Of a DNA stretch of 64,000 nucleotides, positions 1-8,384 are shown in pieces. The position numbers and the translations under genes were made by a program. Within the stretch, counting starts at the first letter, position 1. The number at the start of each line of letters is the position of its first letter. The stretch comes from Gluconacetobacter takamatsuzukensis (GTDB lineage: Bacteria > Pseudomonadota > Alphaproteobacteria > Acetobacterales > Acetobacteraceae): positions 47,436 through 111,435 of the forward strand of contig NZ_JABEQK010000012.1 of NCBI RefSeq assembly GCF_014174275.1, given 5' to 3'. The notes beneath the pieces were generated by a model. The model did not search any database. It was not told where the DNA came from and saw only the letters and a list, made by a program, of their open reading frames with translations.

Positions 1-2841
1 GTCGCGCAGGGGCATGCCCTCGTCGCGCAGGCGGTTGATGGCCGAGATCATGATGATGCCGTTCTGGATCGCGACGCCGAACAGGGCGATGAAGCCGACG
101 GCGGTGGCGATGTTCAGCGTCTCGCCGCGCAGGTTCAGGGCCACCAGCCCGCCCAGGGTGGCCATGGGCACCACCGCCAGCACCAGCAGCGCCTGGCGCA
201 GGCAGCCGAACTGGCCGAACAGCAGCACCAGCATTACCCCGAACATGATGGCCAGCGCCACGGTCAGCCTGGCCTGGGCGCGTTCTTCCTGCTGGAAGGT
301 GCCGGCCCATTCCAGCCGGTAGCGCGCGGGGTCGAAATGCACCTGGCCGGCGATGCGGCCCTGGGCGTCGGCCAGGTACTGCGACAGCGGGCGCTGGCCG
401 TTATCGACGCGGATGGTGATCTGCCGGTGGTTCATCTCGTGCGCGATGTTCGCCTCGCCGGTCTGGAGCGAGACGCGGGCGACCAGCCCCAGCGGGACCC
501 GCGCGCCGTTCAGGCCCGTCAGCGGAATCTGCCGGATGGCGGAGAGGTTGTTGTTCAGGCGCCGCTTCATGTGCGCGGTCATGGCGTAGATGCGGTCGCC
601 CACATAGACCTGCCCCACGGCGGCATCGCCGACCATGTTCTGGACCACGTTCATGATGTCGGTGCCGCTGACGCCGTAGCGCGCCGCCGCCGCGCGGTCG
701 ACCGTCACGTCCAGCTGCGGGATTTCGGGTTCCTGGAAGATCGAGGCATCGGCGGTGCCCGGCACCTGCCGCAGCACCTCCACGATATGGGTGCCGATAT
801 GGCGCAGTTCCTTCAGGTCGTCGCCATAGACGCGCAGCACCAGCGGGCTGTGCGCGCCGCCGACCAGGTCGTTCATGTTGTCGGCGATCGGCTGGCTGAT
901 GCCGAAGCTGATGCCGGGGATCTGCGCCAGCCGGTCATGCAGGCGGCGGATGAATTTCACGCGGGTCTCGCCGTGCGGCCAAGTGCCGTACGGGGTCAGG
1001 CCGACCGGGGCCTCGATATGCGAGGGGCTCCACGGGTCGGTGCCGGAATCGTTGCGGCCGATCTGCGTCGCCACGTAGCTGGTCTCGGGGAAGGCGCGGA
1101 TCGCGTCGCGGATCTCGTCGGCCATCGCGCTGGCCTTTTCCAGCGACAGGCCCGAGGGAAGCTGGATCTGCAGCCACAGCGAGCCCTCGTCGAGGTCGGG
1201 CAGGAACTCGCGCCCCGTGCGCGCGCCCAGCCACACCACCAGGCAGAAGGCGACGGCACCGGCCAGGTAGGCCGCCCAGGGCCGGTCCACCATGTGCCCC
1301 AGCCCGCGCCGGTAGGCATGGTGCAGCTTTTCCAGCGGTACGTTGTGATACAGGCGGTGCGGCTTGCGCATGGCCAGGTACGCCAGGGCCGGCGTCAGCG
1401 TGGTGGCGCACAGCAGCGCGCCGATCAGGGCGAAGCTGACGGTAAAGGCCATGGGCCGGAACAGCCGGCCCTCGGCGCCCTCGAAGGCGAAGAGCGGGCC
1501 GTAGGCGATGATGATGATCAGGGTCGCGAAGACGATGGCGCGGCCGACATGCCGGGTGACGGCAAGGATATCGCCCTCGTCCATCTTGTGGTCGGGATGT
1601 TCCTCGCGGATGCGCAGGATGGCCTCGGTCACCACGATGGCGCCGTCCACGATCACGCCGAAATCGATGGCGCCGAGCGAGAACAGGTTGGCGGGCATGT
1701 GCAGCAGGTGCATCAGCACGAAGACCGTGGCCAGCGCCAGCGGGATGGTCACGGCGGCGACGATCGCGCTGCGCGGGCTGCCCAGGAACAGGACCAGGAT
1801 CAGGAACACCAGCCCCACGCCCTCGATCACCGTATGCGTGACCTTGTCGGTCGTCGTGCGCACCAGGCTGTCGCGGTCGATGATGGGCACGATCTTCACG
1901 CCCGACGAGGAAAGCTGGGTCTGGAGCCGCGCGACGGTGGCGTGCAGGTCGCGCAGCACCAGCGAGGGGTTCTGCTCGCTGAGCATCGTGACGATGCCCT
2001 CGATCGTGTCCGCGTTGCCGTTCAGGCCCAGGATGCCCTCGCGCACCTGGTGGCCCAGTTGCAGTTCCCCCAGGTCGCGGATCAGGATCGGCACCCCCTT
2101 GTGCTGGGTCACGGCGATGGCGCCCATGTCGGCCAGCGTATGGACCATGCCGACGCCGCGCACGATATAGGACTGGTCGCCCCGGGTGACGCGGCCGCCG
2201 CCGGCATTGGCGTTGTTGGCCTGCAATGCCGCGATCACGTCGTTGACGCCGACGCCGTAGCGGAACAGGGACTGCGGATCGAGGACGATCTGGTACTCGA
2301 TGGTGAAGCCGCCGAAATTGTTGACCGCCGCGACGCCGGGGACCTGCATCAGCGCCGGGATGACGATCCATTTCTGGATGTCGGACAGTTCCATCAGGTT
2401 CCGGCCGTCGGATTCCAGCGTGTAGCGGTAGATCTCGCCCGACGGGCCGGTGATCGGGCCCAGCGTGGGGATGACGCCCGTGGGCAGCATGGCCTGGGCG
2501 AGCTGTTCGGAGACATGCTGGCGCGCCGCATAGACATCGGTGCCGTCGCTGAAGATCAGGGTGATCAGCGACAGGCCGAAGGTCGAGCTGGAGCGGCTGT
2601 CCACCAGCCCCGGCGTGCTGGCCAGCAGCCGTTCCAGCGGGATCGTGACCTCCTGCTCGATCTCCTCGGCCGCCAGGCCCGGGACCTGGGTCGTGACCTG
2701 GACGTTGACCGCCCCCAGGTCGGGATAGGCCTCGACCGGGATCAGGTGCCACGAGACTGCGCCCATGGCGACCAGGATCATCATGGCGGCGAAGACGACG
2801 CGCCGCTGCCGCAGGCAGGTGGCGATAAAGCGATTAATCAT
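1..2841 (-). CDS. Heavy-metal efflux RND pump, CzcA/CusA family (3' end outside window)
   Basis: Inner-membrane proton-driven pump of a tripartite cation exporter. The frame starts at ATG 2841 and runs to the window edge without a stop: 947 codons are visible, and the family is usually about 1,030-1,060 residues, so only the C-terminus is missing. The N-terminus is a single membrane helix followed by the porter domain (EAYPDLGAVNVQV, VPGLAAEEIEQEV). TM4 carries D393, D399 and E406 in DFGVIVDGAIVVTE; this matches the spacing of the CzcA proton-relay residues D402/D408/E415, which favours Co/Zn/Cd/Ni-type substrates over Cu/Ag. The late membrane segment GFIALFGVAIQNGIIMI is typical. The start overlaps the stop of the membrane fusion gene by 8 nt (ATGATTAA), so the two are translationally coupled. 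Exact metal is inference. Confidence 0.93.
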   Translation of the reverse strand, partial: MINRFIATCLRQRRVVFAAMMILVAMGAVSWHLIPVEAYPDLGAVNVQVTTQVPGLAAEEIEQEVTIPLERLLASTPGLVDSRSSSTFGLSLITLIFSDGTDVYAARQHVSEQLAQAMLPTGVIPTLGPITGPSGEIYRYTLESDGRNLMELSDIQKWIVIPALMQVPGVAAVNNFGGFTIEYQIVLDPQSLFRYGVGVNDVIAALQANNANAGGGRVTRGDQSYIVRGVGMVHTLADMGAIAVTQHKGVPILIRDLGELQLGHQVREGILGLNGNADTIEGIVTMLSEQNPSLVLRDLHATVARLQTQLSSSGVKIVPIIDRDSLVRTTTDKVTHTVIEGVGLVFLILVLFLGSPRSAIVAAVTIPLALATVFVLMHLLHMPANLFSLGAIDFGVIVDGAIVVTEAILRIREEHPDHKMDEGDILAVTRHVGRAIVFATLIIIIAYGPLFAFEGAEGRLFRPMAFTVSFALIGALLCATTLTPALAYLAMRKPHRLYHNVPLEKLHHAYRRGLGHMVDRPWAAYLAGAVAFCLVVWLGARTGREFLPDLDEGSLWLQIQLPSGLSLEKASAMADEIRDAIRAFPETSYVATQIGRNDSGTDPWSPSHIEAPVGLTPYGTWPHGETRVKFIRRLHDRLAQIPGISFGISQPIADNMNDLVGGAHSPLVLRVYGDDLKELRHIGTHIVEVLRQVPGTADASIFQEPEIPQLDVTVDRAAAARYGVSGTDIMNVVQNMVGDAAVGQVYVGDRIYAMTAHMKRRLNNNLSAIRQIPLTGLNGARVPLGLVARVSLQTGEANIAHEMNHRQITIRVDNGQRPLSQYLADAQGRIAGQVHFDPARYRLEWAGTFQQEERAQARLTVALAIMFGVMLVLLFGQFGCLRQALLVLAVVPMATLGGLVALNLRGETLNIATAVGFIALFGVAIQNGIIMISAINRLRDEGMPLRD

Positions 2842-3985
2842 CGTTCAGCAGCACCGCGCCCTGGGTCACGACGCGATCGCCGGCCGAAAGGCCGGAGATG
2901 ACCTCGCACAGGTCGCCGTCGTCGTAGATGATCTCGATCTCGCGCCGCCTGTAGGTGTGGGGCGCGGTCTCGACGAACACCGTGACGGTATCGTTGTTCA
3001 TCAGCAGCGCCGATTGCGGGACCATGATGCGCGGGGGCTGCGGGGTCAGGATGGTCACGGTGGCGAACATGCCCGGTTTCAGCATGGCGTCGTCGTTGGC
3101 CAGCACCACGCGCGCCTGGAGCGTGCGGGTATCGGCCTGCAATGCGGGCTCGATGGCCGCGATCGTGCCGTGGGCCGTAAGGCCCGGCCGGGCGGCGACG
3201 GTGATGTCGGCCTGCTGCCCGACATGGACCGTGTCCGCCAGGTTTTCCGGCACGGCGGCGACGGCCCAGACCTGCCCCGTGCCCACGATCGTCATCAGCG
3301 GCGCCGTCGGGTCGGTGACGAAGGCGCCGGCGGCGGTGTTGACCGCCGACACCGTGCCGTCGATCGGCGCGGTCAGCCTGATCACGCCGCCCTGTCCGGG
3401 CTGGGCGCGCAGGGCGGCCAGCCGCGCGGTGGCGCGGTCGTCTTCCGCCTGGGCCTGGAGCCAGGCGTTGCGGGCGGATTCCACGTCGCGCGTCGCGGCC
3501 CCGCCGGCGCTGGCGACCCCCTGGGCGCGGGCCAGGGCCCGCCTCGCATAGTCCAGCCCCGCGCGGGCCTTGGTGGCGTCGGTGGTGGCCAGGGCCATGT
3601 CGCCCGATGCCAGTTCGGCGACCACCTGGTTGCGGGTCACATGGTCGCCGGCGGAGACCGGCAGGCTGACGATCGCGCCGGCGACCGGCGTCATCACCGA
3701 CAGCGACTGCGACGGCTCGGCCCTGATCTCGCCCGGGACGGGAATGGTACGGCTGGGCGAGGCGAGCGTCACGGAGGTGACGGACAGGCGCGCGGCCAGC
3801 GGGGAATCCGGGGCCACCGTCAGCCGGCCATGGTCGTCGCGGACCATGGCGGTATCGGCCCGGGCGCATGCGAGGCCCCCGAACAGGATGGCGCAGACCG
3901 CGAGCCCGGCCGCGACAGGACGCAAGGCGCGGCCGGACGACCGGAAGAAGAACTGCGGATATGTCGCGGGCGCGGTCTGGTGCAT
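2834..3985 (-). CDS. RND periplasmic adaptor (membrane fusion protein, HlyD/CzcB family)
   Basis: Periplasmic adaptor linking the adjacent RND pump to an outer-membrane channel; no outer-membrane factor gene is visible here. From ATG 3985 the protein has 383 residues: a signal-like N-terminus (LAVCAILFGGLACARA), a lipoyl/barrel-sandwich half (TIPVPGEIRAEPSQSLSVMTPVAGAI), an alpha-helical hairpin rich in Ala/Arg, the second lipoyl half (IRLTAPIDGTVSAVNTAAGAFV), and beta-barrel/membrane-proximal domains ending in GLSAGDRVVTQGAVLLNDD. The frame stays open upstream to 4402, but that extension is Pro/Arg-rich and precedes the signal peptide, so it is probably not translated. The 3' end overlaps the pump gene by 8 nt. 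The start has only a weak ribosome site, so it is less certain than the identity. Confidence 0.88.
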   Translation of the reverse strand: MHQTAPATYPQFFFRSSGRALRPVAAGLAVCAILFGGLACARADTAMVRDDHGRLTVAPDSPLAARLSVTSVTLASPSRTIPVPGEIRAEPSQSLSVMTPVAGAIVSLPVSAGDHVTRNQVVAELASGDMALATTDATKARAGLDYARRALARAQGVASAGGAATRDVESARNAWLQAQAEDDRATARLAALRAQPGQGGVIRLTAPIDGTVSAVNTAAGAFVTDPTAPLMTIVGTGQVWAVAAVPENLADTVHVGQQADITVAARPGLTAHGTIAAIEPALQADTRTLQARVVLANDDAMLKPGMFATVTILTPQPPRIMVPQSALLMNNDTVTVFVETAPHTYRRREIEIIYDDGDLCEVISGLSAGDRVVTQGAVLLNDD

Positions 3986-4749
3986 GGGCCTGAGCCTGAA
4001 GTCCTGGAAGAGAAGGCGCCACCCGATCCCTCGAACAGGGGCCAGGCCGGGACCGATTCTGTACAAGATTATCGTGTTACGGGAAGAAGGGGGCCGTTCT
4101 GGGGCGGGAGGGCGCTTGGGCTCGTGATGTGTGGCGCGCGCCGGACCCGTCAGGCCCCGGCACCGCGCGCTGCCACTAGCGACGATCCGAACCATTGTCC
4201 ATGGGGGCGCGGCAGGGGGCGTTTCGGCATGGCGCACGGCCGTGGCGGGGGCCGGACCGGGGTGTCGCCGCGGGCCGGCGACGGGCGCGGAAAGGGCGGC
4301 ACGACCGGCGGCAGCGGGGCGGGAACGGGGACCGGCCGGGGGGCGGAAAAGGAGGGCTGTAAAAAACGAAATGAAAACATCTGTCTGTATCAGGTCTGGC
4401 ACGGTCTTCGCTTTTATATCGGGCCGATCCGGCCGAGGCCCGGCCCGGAGGGCCCGGGCGCGGCAGGCAGGTAAGGCGACCGATTAAATATTACAAACTT
4501 TTGCAAAATCATAACGGTAAGATGATGGTTATTTAATATTCTTTCATGAGAGAATGCGGAATTCGCATATGTCATGAAAATTTCACGTCCCTTTTCCGTG
4601 CTCTCCGACCGGCGGGGGTGCCGGATGCGCCCGGGTGCCGGCAGCCGGCGTGACGGGGGTTGGATTTCATGTCATTGCGGAATGTGATTGCCGGGCCACG
4701 CGTCCCGGCGCGCCTGCGATTTCCCGAAAAATCTTGAAAGGTTGTCCCT
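3986..4749. other. Divergent intergenic region upstream of RND operon and M61 peptidase gene
   Basis: I see no gene in these 764 bases. The stretch 4480-4580 is sharply AT-rich compared with its surroundings and should hold the promoters. It contains an inverted repeat, ATTAAATA at 4483-4490 and TATTTAAT at 4530-4537, separated by 39 nt, which could be an operator. GAAAGG at about 4735-4741 serves the TTG start at 4750. Confidence 0.5.
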
Positions 4750-6732
4750 TTGCGTCCGCTCTCCAAACGCATTCTCGCCCTTTCCCTGTCCACGGCCCTG
4801 GCCACCGTCGGCGTGGCGGGCCTGTCGCAGCGCGCGCACGCGGCCGACAGCCAGCCGCAGCCGCAACCCCTGGCGCTGCCGGATTCCATTCCCGCGCCGC
4901 GCGACGTGCCGTTCGGCGGCACCATCCGGCTGTCGGTCGATGCCACCGACCTGACGCGCCATATCATGACGGTGCACGAGACCGTGCCGGTGCCGGCCGC
5001 GCTGGCGGCGACCGGCGGCGACCTGCCGCTGTTCTACCCGATGTGGCTGCCGGGCGACCATTCGCCGACCGGCTCGCTGGACCAGTTCGGCGGCCTGGTC
5101 GTCAAGGCCGGCGGCACGACGCTCGACTGGGTGCGCGACAGCGTGGCGGTCAGCGCCTTCCATATCCATGTGCCCAAGGGGGCGCATGCGCTGGATGTGT
5201 CGTTCCAGCTTCTGTCGCCCGTGTCGCCCGAGGAAGGGCGCATGGTGATGACGCCCGGGATGCTGAACGTGCAGTGGAACCAGGTGGCGCTGTATCCGGC
5301 CGGCTATTTCACGCGCCAGATCCCGGTGGAGGCCAGCCTGCGCCTGCCCCGGGGCTGGCAGTATGGCACGGCCCTGCGCGCGCAGGTGACGGCGGGCGAC
5401 GTCGTGACCTTCAAGCCGGTGCCGTTCAATACGCTGGTCGACTCCCCGCTGTTTGCCGGGCGCTATTTCCGCCGCATCGACCTGGCGCCGGGCGCCGTGG
5501 TGCCGGTGTCGCTGGACCTTGTGGCGGACAAGCCGGAGGAGCTGGAGGCGACCGACGCGCAGATCGCGACGCATCGCGCCCTGGTGACGCAGGCGAACCT
5601 GCTCTACGGCTCGCATCATTACGACCATTACGATTTCCTGCTGGCGCTGACCGACGAGCTGGGGCGGATCGGGCTGGAGCATCACCAGTCCAGCGAAAAC
5701 AGCGGCCCGCGCGGCTATTTTACCGAATGGGACAAGACGTTCGCGGCGCGCGACCTGCTGGCGCACGAATATACCCATTCGTGGAACGGCAAGTATCGCC
5801 GGCCGGCCGACCTGTGGGCGCCCAACTTCAACACGCCCCAGCGCGGGTCGGGCCTGTGGGTCTATGAGGGGCAGACCCAGTATTGGGGCTATGTCCTGGC
5901 GGCGCGCGCGGGCCTGATGACGGTGCCGCAGGTGGAGGAGGCGCTGGCCGAGGTGGCGGCGATGTACGACACGCGGCGCGGGCGCACCTGGCGGCCGCTG
6001 CTGGACACGACGAACGACCCGGTGATCGCGCGGCGCGCGCCGCTGTCGTGGCGGAGCTGGCAGCGGAGCGAGGATTACTATTCGGAAGGCCAGCTCGTGT
6101 GGCTGGATGCCGATACGCTGATCCGCCAGCTTTCGGGCGGCAAGCATTCGCTGGACGATGTGGCGCGCCATTTCTTCGGCACCAATGACGGCAGCTTCAT
6201 CACCAGCACCTACGCATTCGACGACGTGGTGAAGGCGCTGAACGACATCCAGCCCTATGACTGGGCCGCGTTCCTGCACCAGCGGCTGGACAAGACGTCG
6301 GAGCATGCACCGCTGGACGGGTTCACCCGCGCCGGCTACCGGCTGGTCTATACGGACAAGCCGAACAAATATGTCTCGTCGGTCGCCTCCATGCGCCACG
6401 TGACGGATTTCAGCTTCTCGCTGGGCATCATGATCGGCAAGGGCGGCACGCTGAGCAATGTCGAATGGGGCAGCCCCGCCTGGCAGGCCGGGATCACCCG
6501 CGATGCCAAGCTGATCGCGGTGAACGGCGATGCGTATGACGCCGACGTGCTGCGCGACGCGGTCGTCGCGGCCAAGGACGCGCATGCCGCGCCGATCGCG
6601 CTGCTGCTGCAGGAAGGCGACCGGTACGTGACGGTGTCGGTGCCCTATCATGGCGGGCTGCGCTATCCGCATCTGGAGCGCGTGGACGGCAAGCCCGACA
6701 TGCTGGCCGACATCCTGGCCGCGCGTCACTGA
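4750..6732 (+). CDS. M61 glycyl aminopeptidase family metalloprotease with PDZ domain
   Basis: Exported zinc peptidase of family M61, 660 residues. The start is a TTG at 4750 with GAAAGG about 8 nt upstream; it gives a clean signal peptide (RILALSLSTALATVGVAGLSQRAHA). An N-terminal beta domain is followed by the catalytic part with GLEHHQSS, the zinc motif H339-E-Y-T-H343 followed by SWNGKYRRP, and a likely third ligand E373 in LWVYEGQTQYWG. A C-terminal PDZ domain (SFSLGIMIGKGG ... GSPAWQAGI ... IAVNGDAYD, about residues 555-640) completes the usual M61 layout. It faces the RND operon divergently and the two are probably unrelated. The family is well characterised structurally, but its physiological substrate in bacteria is generally unknown. 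Confidence 0.93.
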   Translation: MRPLSKRILALSLSTALATVGVAGLSQRAHAADSQPQPQPLALPDSIPAPRDVPFGGTIRLSVDATDLTRHIMTVHETVPVPAALAATGGDLPLFYPMWLPGDHSPTGSLDQFGGLVVKAGGTTLDWVRDSVAVSAFHIHVPKGAHALDVSFQLLSPVSPEEGRMVMTPGMLNVQWNQVALYPAGYFTRQIPVEASLRLPRGWQYGTALRAQVTAGDVVTFKPVPFNTLVDSPLFAGRYFRRIDLAPGAVVPVSLDLVADKPEELEATDAQIATHRALVTQANLLYGSHHYDHYDFLLALTDELGRIGLEHHQSSENSGPRGYFTEWDKTFAARDLLAHEYTHSWNGKYRRPADLWAPNFNTPQRGSGLWVYEGQTQYWGYVLAARAGLMTVPQVEEALAEVAAMYDTRRGRTWRPLLDTTNDPVIARRAPLSWRSWQRSEDYYSEGQLVWLDADTLIRQLSGGKHSLDDVARHFFGTNDGSFITSTYAFDDVVKALNDIQPYDWAAFLHQRLDKTSEHAPLDGFTRAGYRLVYTDKPNKYVSSVASMRHVTDFSFSLGIMIGKGGTLSNVEWGSPAWQAGITRDAKLIAVNGDAYDADVLRDAVVAAKDAHAAPIALLLQEGDRYVTVSVPYHGGLRYPHLERVDGKPDMLADILAARH

Positions 6733-6821
6733 AGAGCGGGGGCGGGGGCCTGCGGGCGCGGTGCTGATGCGCGTGCGCCTTTGTCTTCCGCCCCGACATG
6801 ACGGGGCGGTGGGGCACTGAC

Positions 6822-7448
6822 ATGCGCCCCACACTGGCTTCGGTCGTGCTGGTTGCCGACCTGGCGGGAACGGTCGTGTTCGCCGCCGAGGGCGCGATGG
6901 TTGCCTCCGCGCGGCGCCTCGACCTGTTCGGCATCATGGTGCTGGCCTGCGTGGTCGCGCTGGGCGGCGGCATGATCCGCGACGTGCTGATCGGCGCCGT
7001 GCCGCCCAGCGCGATCCGCGACTGGCGCTATCCGGCGCTGGCCTTCCTGACCGGCCTGGTGGTGTTCCTGCTGCCGCCCGCCCTGCGGCCCGTGCCGGGG
7101 GGCGCGGTGCTGGCGGGGCTGGATGCCGCCGGCCTGTCGCTGTTTGCCGTCGCGGGGGCCGAGAAGGCCCTGTCGCGCGGGACCGGGCCGCTGGGCGCGG
7201 CCCTGATGGGCATGGTGACCGGGGTGGGTGGCGGCGTGATGCGCGACCTGCTGCTGGCGCGCGTGCCGCTGATCCTGGTGTCAGACATCTATGCCACCGC
7301 CGCGCTGGCCGGCGCGGCGGTGGTCGTCGCCTGCCGGCGGCTGGCGGTGCCGGTGGCCTGGGGGGCGGTGGCGGGCGGGCTGGTCTGTTTCGGCCTGCGG
7401 CTGACGGCCCTGCGCTATGGCTGGAACCTGCCCGGCGCCGTGCGCTGA
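6822..7448 (+). CDS. TRIC/UPF0126 (YadS/YicG-like) membrane protein
   Basis: A protein of about 208 residues with seven hydrophobic segments arranged as two repeated halves. Each half ends in the family hallmark GGG-x2-RD: ALGGGMIRDVLIG and GVGGGVMRDLLLAR. Bacterial members of this family form trimers and are related to eukaryotic TRIC cation channels; their physiological role is not settled. I chose the ATG at 6822 because GGGGCGGTGGGG lies just upstream; an in-frame ATG at 6798 would add eight hydrophilic residues (MTGRWGTD). The gene ends 53 nt before the next start and may be co-transcribed with the ABC transporter genes, but nothing in the sequence links their functions. Confidence 0.87.
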   Translation: MRPTLASVVLVADLAGTVVFAAEGAMVASARRLDLFGIMVLACVVALGGGMIRDVLIGAVPPSAIRDWRYPALAFLTGLVVFLLPPALRPVPGGAVLAGLDAAGLSLFAVAGAEKALSRGTGPLGAALMGMVTGVGGGVMRDLLLARVPLILVSDIYATAALAGAAVVVACRRLAVPVAWGAVAGGLVCFGLRLTALRYGWNLPGAVR

Positions 7449-7501
7449 CAAATCCATGCCGGGTGCTATGCTGCCGCCGGTCGTGGAAAAAGGCGGGGCG
7501 C

Positions 7502-8374
7502 ATGCGACGTCGGACAATGCTGCTGGGGGCGGCGATGCTGCCCGTGCCGGTTTCGGTGCCGGGGCCGGCCTGGGCACGGGGCGGGCGCACGGTGGACGTG
7601 CTGTATGCGGGCTCGCTGCTGAACCTGATGGAGCGCGGGATCGGCCCCGCCTTCGATGCGACCGGCGACGATGTCTTTCGCGGCTATGCGGGCGGGTCGG
7701 GGGCGCTGGTCAACCAGATCCGGGGCGGGTTGCGGCGCGGCGATGTCTTCATCAGCGCCGATCCGGCGCTGAACGACCGGCTGGGGGCGGGGCAGGGCGA
7801 CCATGTGCGCTGGTATGTCGTCTTCGCGCGCTCGCCGCTGGTGATCGGCTACAACCCGCGCAGCGCCTTTGCCGATGCGTTGCGTACACGGCCCTGGTAC
7901 GAGGTCCTGCAACGGCCCGGCATCCGGATCGGCCGCACCGACCCGGTACTGGACCCGAAAGGGGCGCTGACGGTCCGCATGCTCCAGCAGGCCGGGCCGT
8001 TCTATCGCCAGCCGGACCTGGCGGCGCGGATCATGGGCAACGACACGGCCGGGCAGGTGCGGCCCGAGGAAAACCTGGTCGGGCGCCTGCAATCCGGGCA
8101 GATCGATGTCGGGTTCTTCTACGCGATGGAAACCGCCGACCTGCATATCCCCACCATTCCCCTGCCGCCGGAATTGTCGCTGGCGGCCCGCTATTCGGTC
8201 ACGATCCTGCGCGATGCGCCGAACCCGGAAGGGGCGGCGCGGTTCGTCGCCTTCCTGCTGGGGCAGGCCGGGGGCGCGATCCTGCGGCAGCACGGGCTGG
8301 AGACGGTGCCGCCGGCCGTGGTGGGCGATGGCGGGACGATGCCCGCGCCGTTGCGGCCGCTGATCCATTCCTGA
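7502..8374 (+). CDS. Periplasmic molybdate/tungstate-type solute-binding protein
   Basis: Binding protein of an ABC importer, 290 residues from ATG 7502, which is preceded by AAAGGCGGGG. The N-terminus MRRRTMLLGAAMLPVPVSVPGPAWARG is a signal peptide with an arginine cluster. The mature part opens with VDVLYAGSLLNLMERGIGPAF, the strand-helix start of the WtpA/ModA class, and carries YAGGSGALVNQI, DVFISADPALNDRL, RTDPVLDPKGALTVRMLQQAG and ETADLHIPTIPLPPELSLA, all typical of WtpA-like tungstate/molybdate binders. The 3' end lies 10 nt from the fused permease-ATPase gene, so one operon is clear. Substrate (molybdate, tungstate or another oxyanion) is inferred from family resemblance. Confidence 0.86.
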   Translation: MRRRTMLLGAAMLPVPVSVPGPAWARGGRTVDVLYAGSLLNLMERGIGPAFDATGDDVFRGYAGGSGALVNQIRGGLRRGDVFISADPALNDRLGAGQGDHVRWYVVFARSPLVIGYNPRSAFADALRTRPWYEVLQRPGIRIGRTDPVLDPKGALTVRMLQQAGPFYRQPDLAARIMGNDTAGQVRPEENLVGRLQSGQIDVGFFYAMETADLHIPTIPLPPELSLAARYSVTILRDAPNPEGAARFVAFLLGQAGGAILRQHGLETVPPAVVGDGGTMPAPLRPLIHS

Positions 8375-8384
8375 CGGGCCGGCG

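Noticed and set aside
337..2901. Open plus-strand frame of 854 codons opposite the RND pump
   Set aside because: It is the antisense of a clear RND gene, with a composition (many His, Arg, Gln, Asp, Gly) typical of GC-driven antisense frames, and no recognisable domain.
3986..4402. N-terminal extension of the membrane fusion protein to 4402
   Set aside because: It would place 139 Pro/Arg-rich residues in front of a signal peptide, which is not compatible with export.
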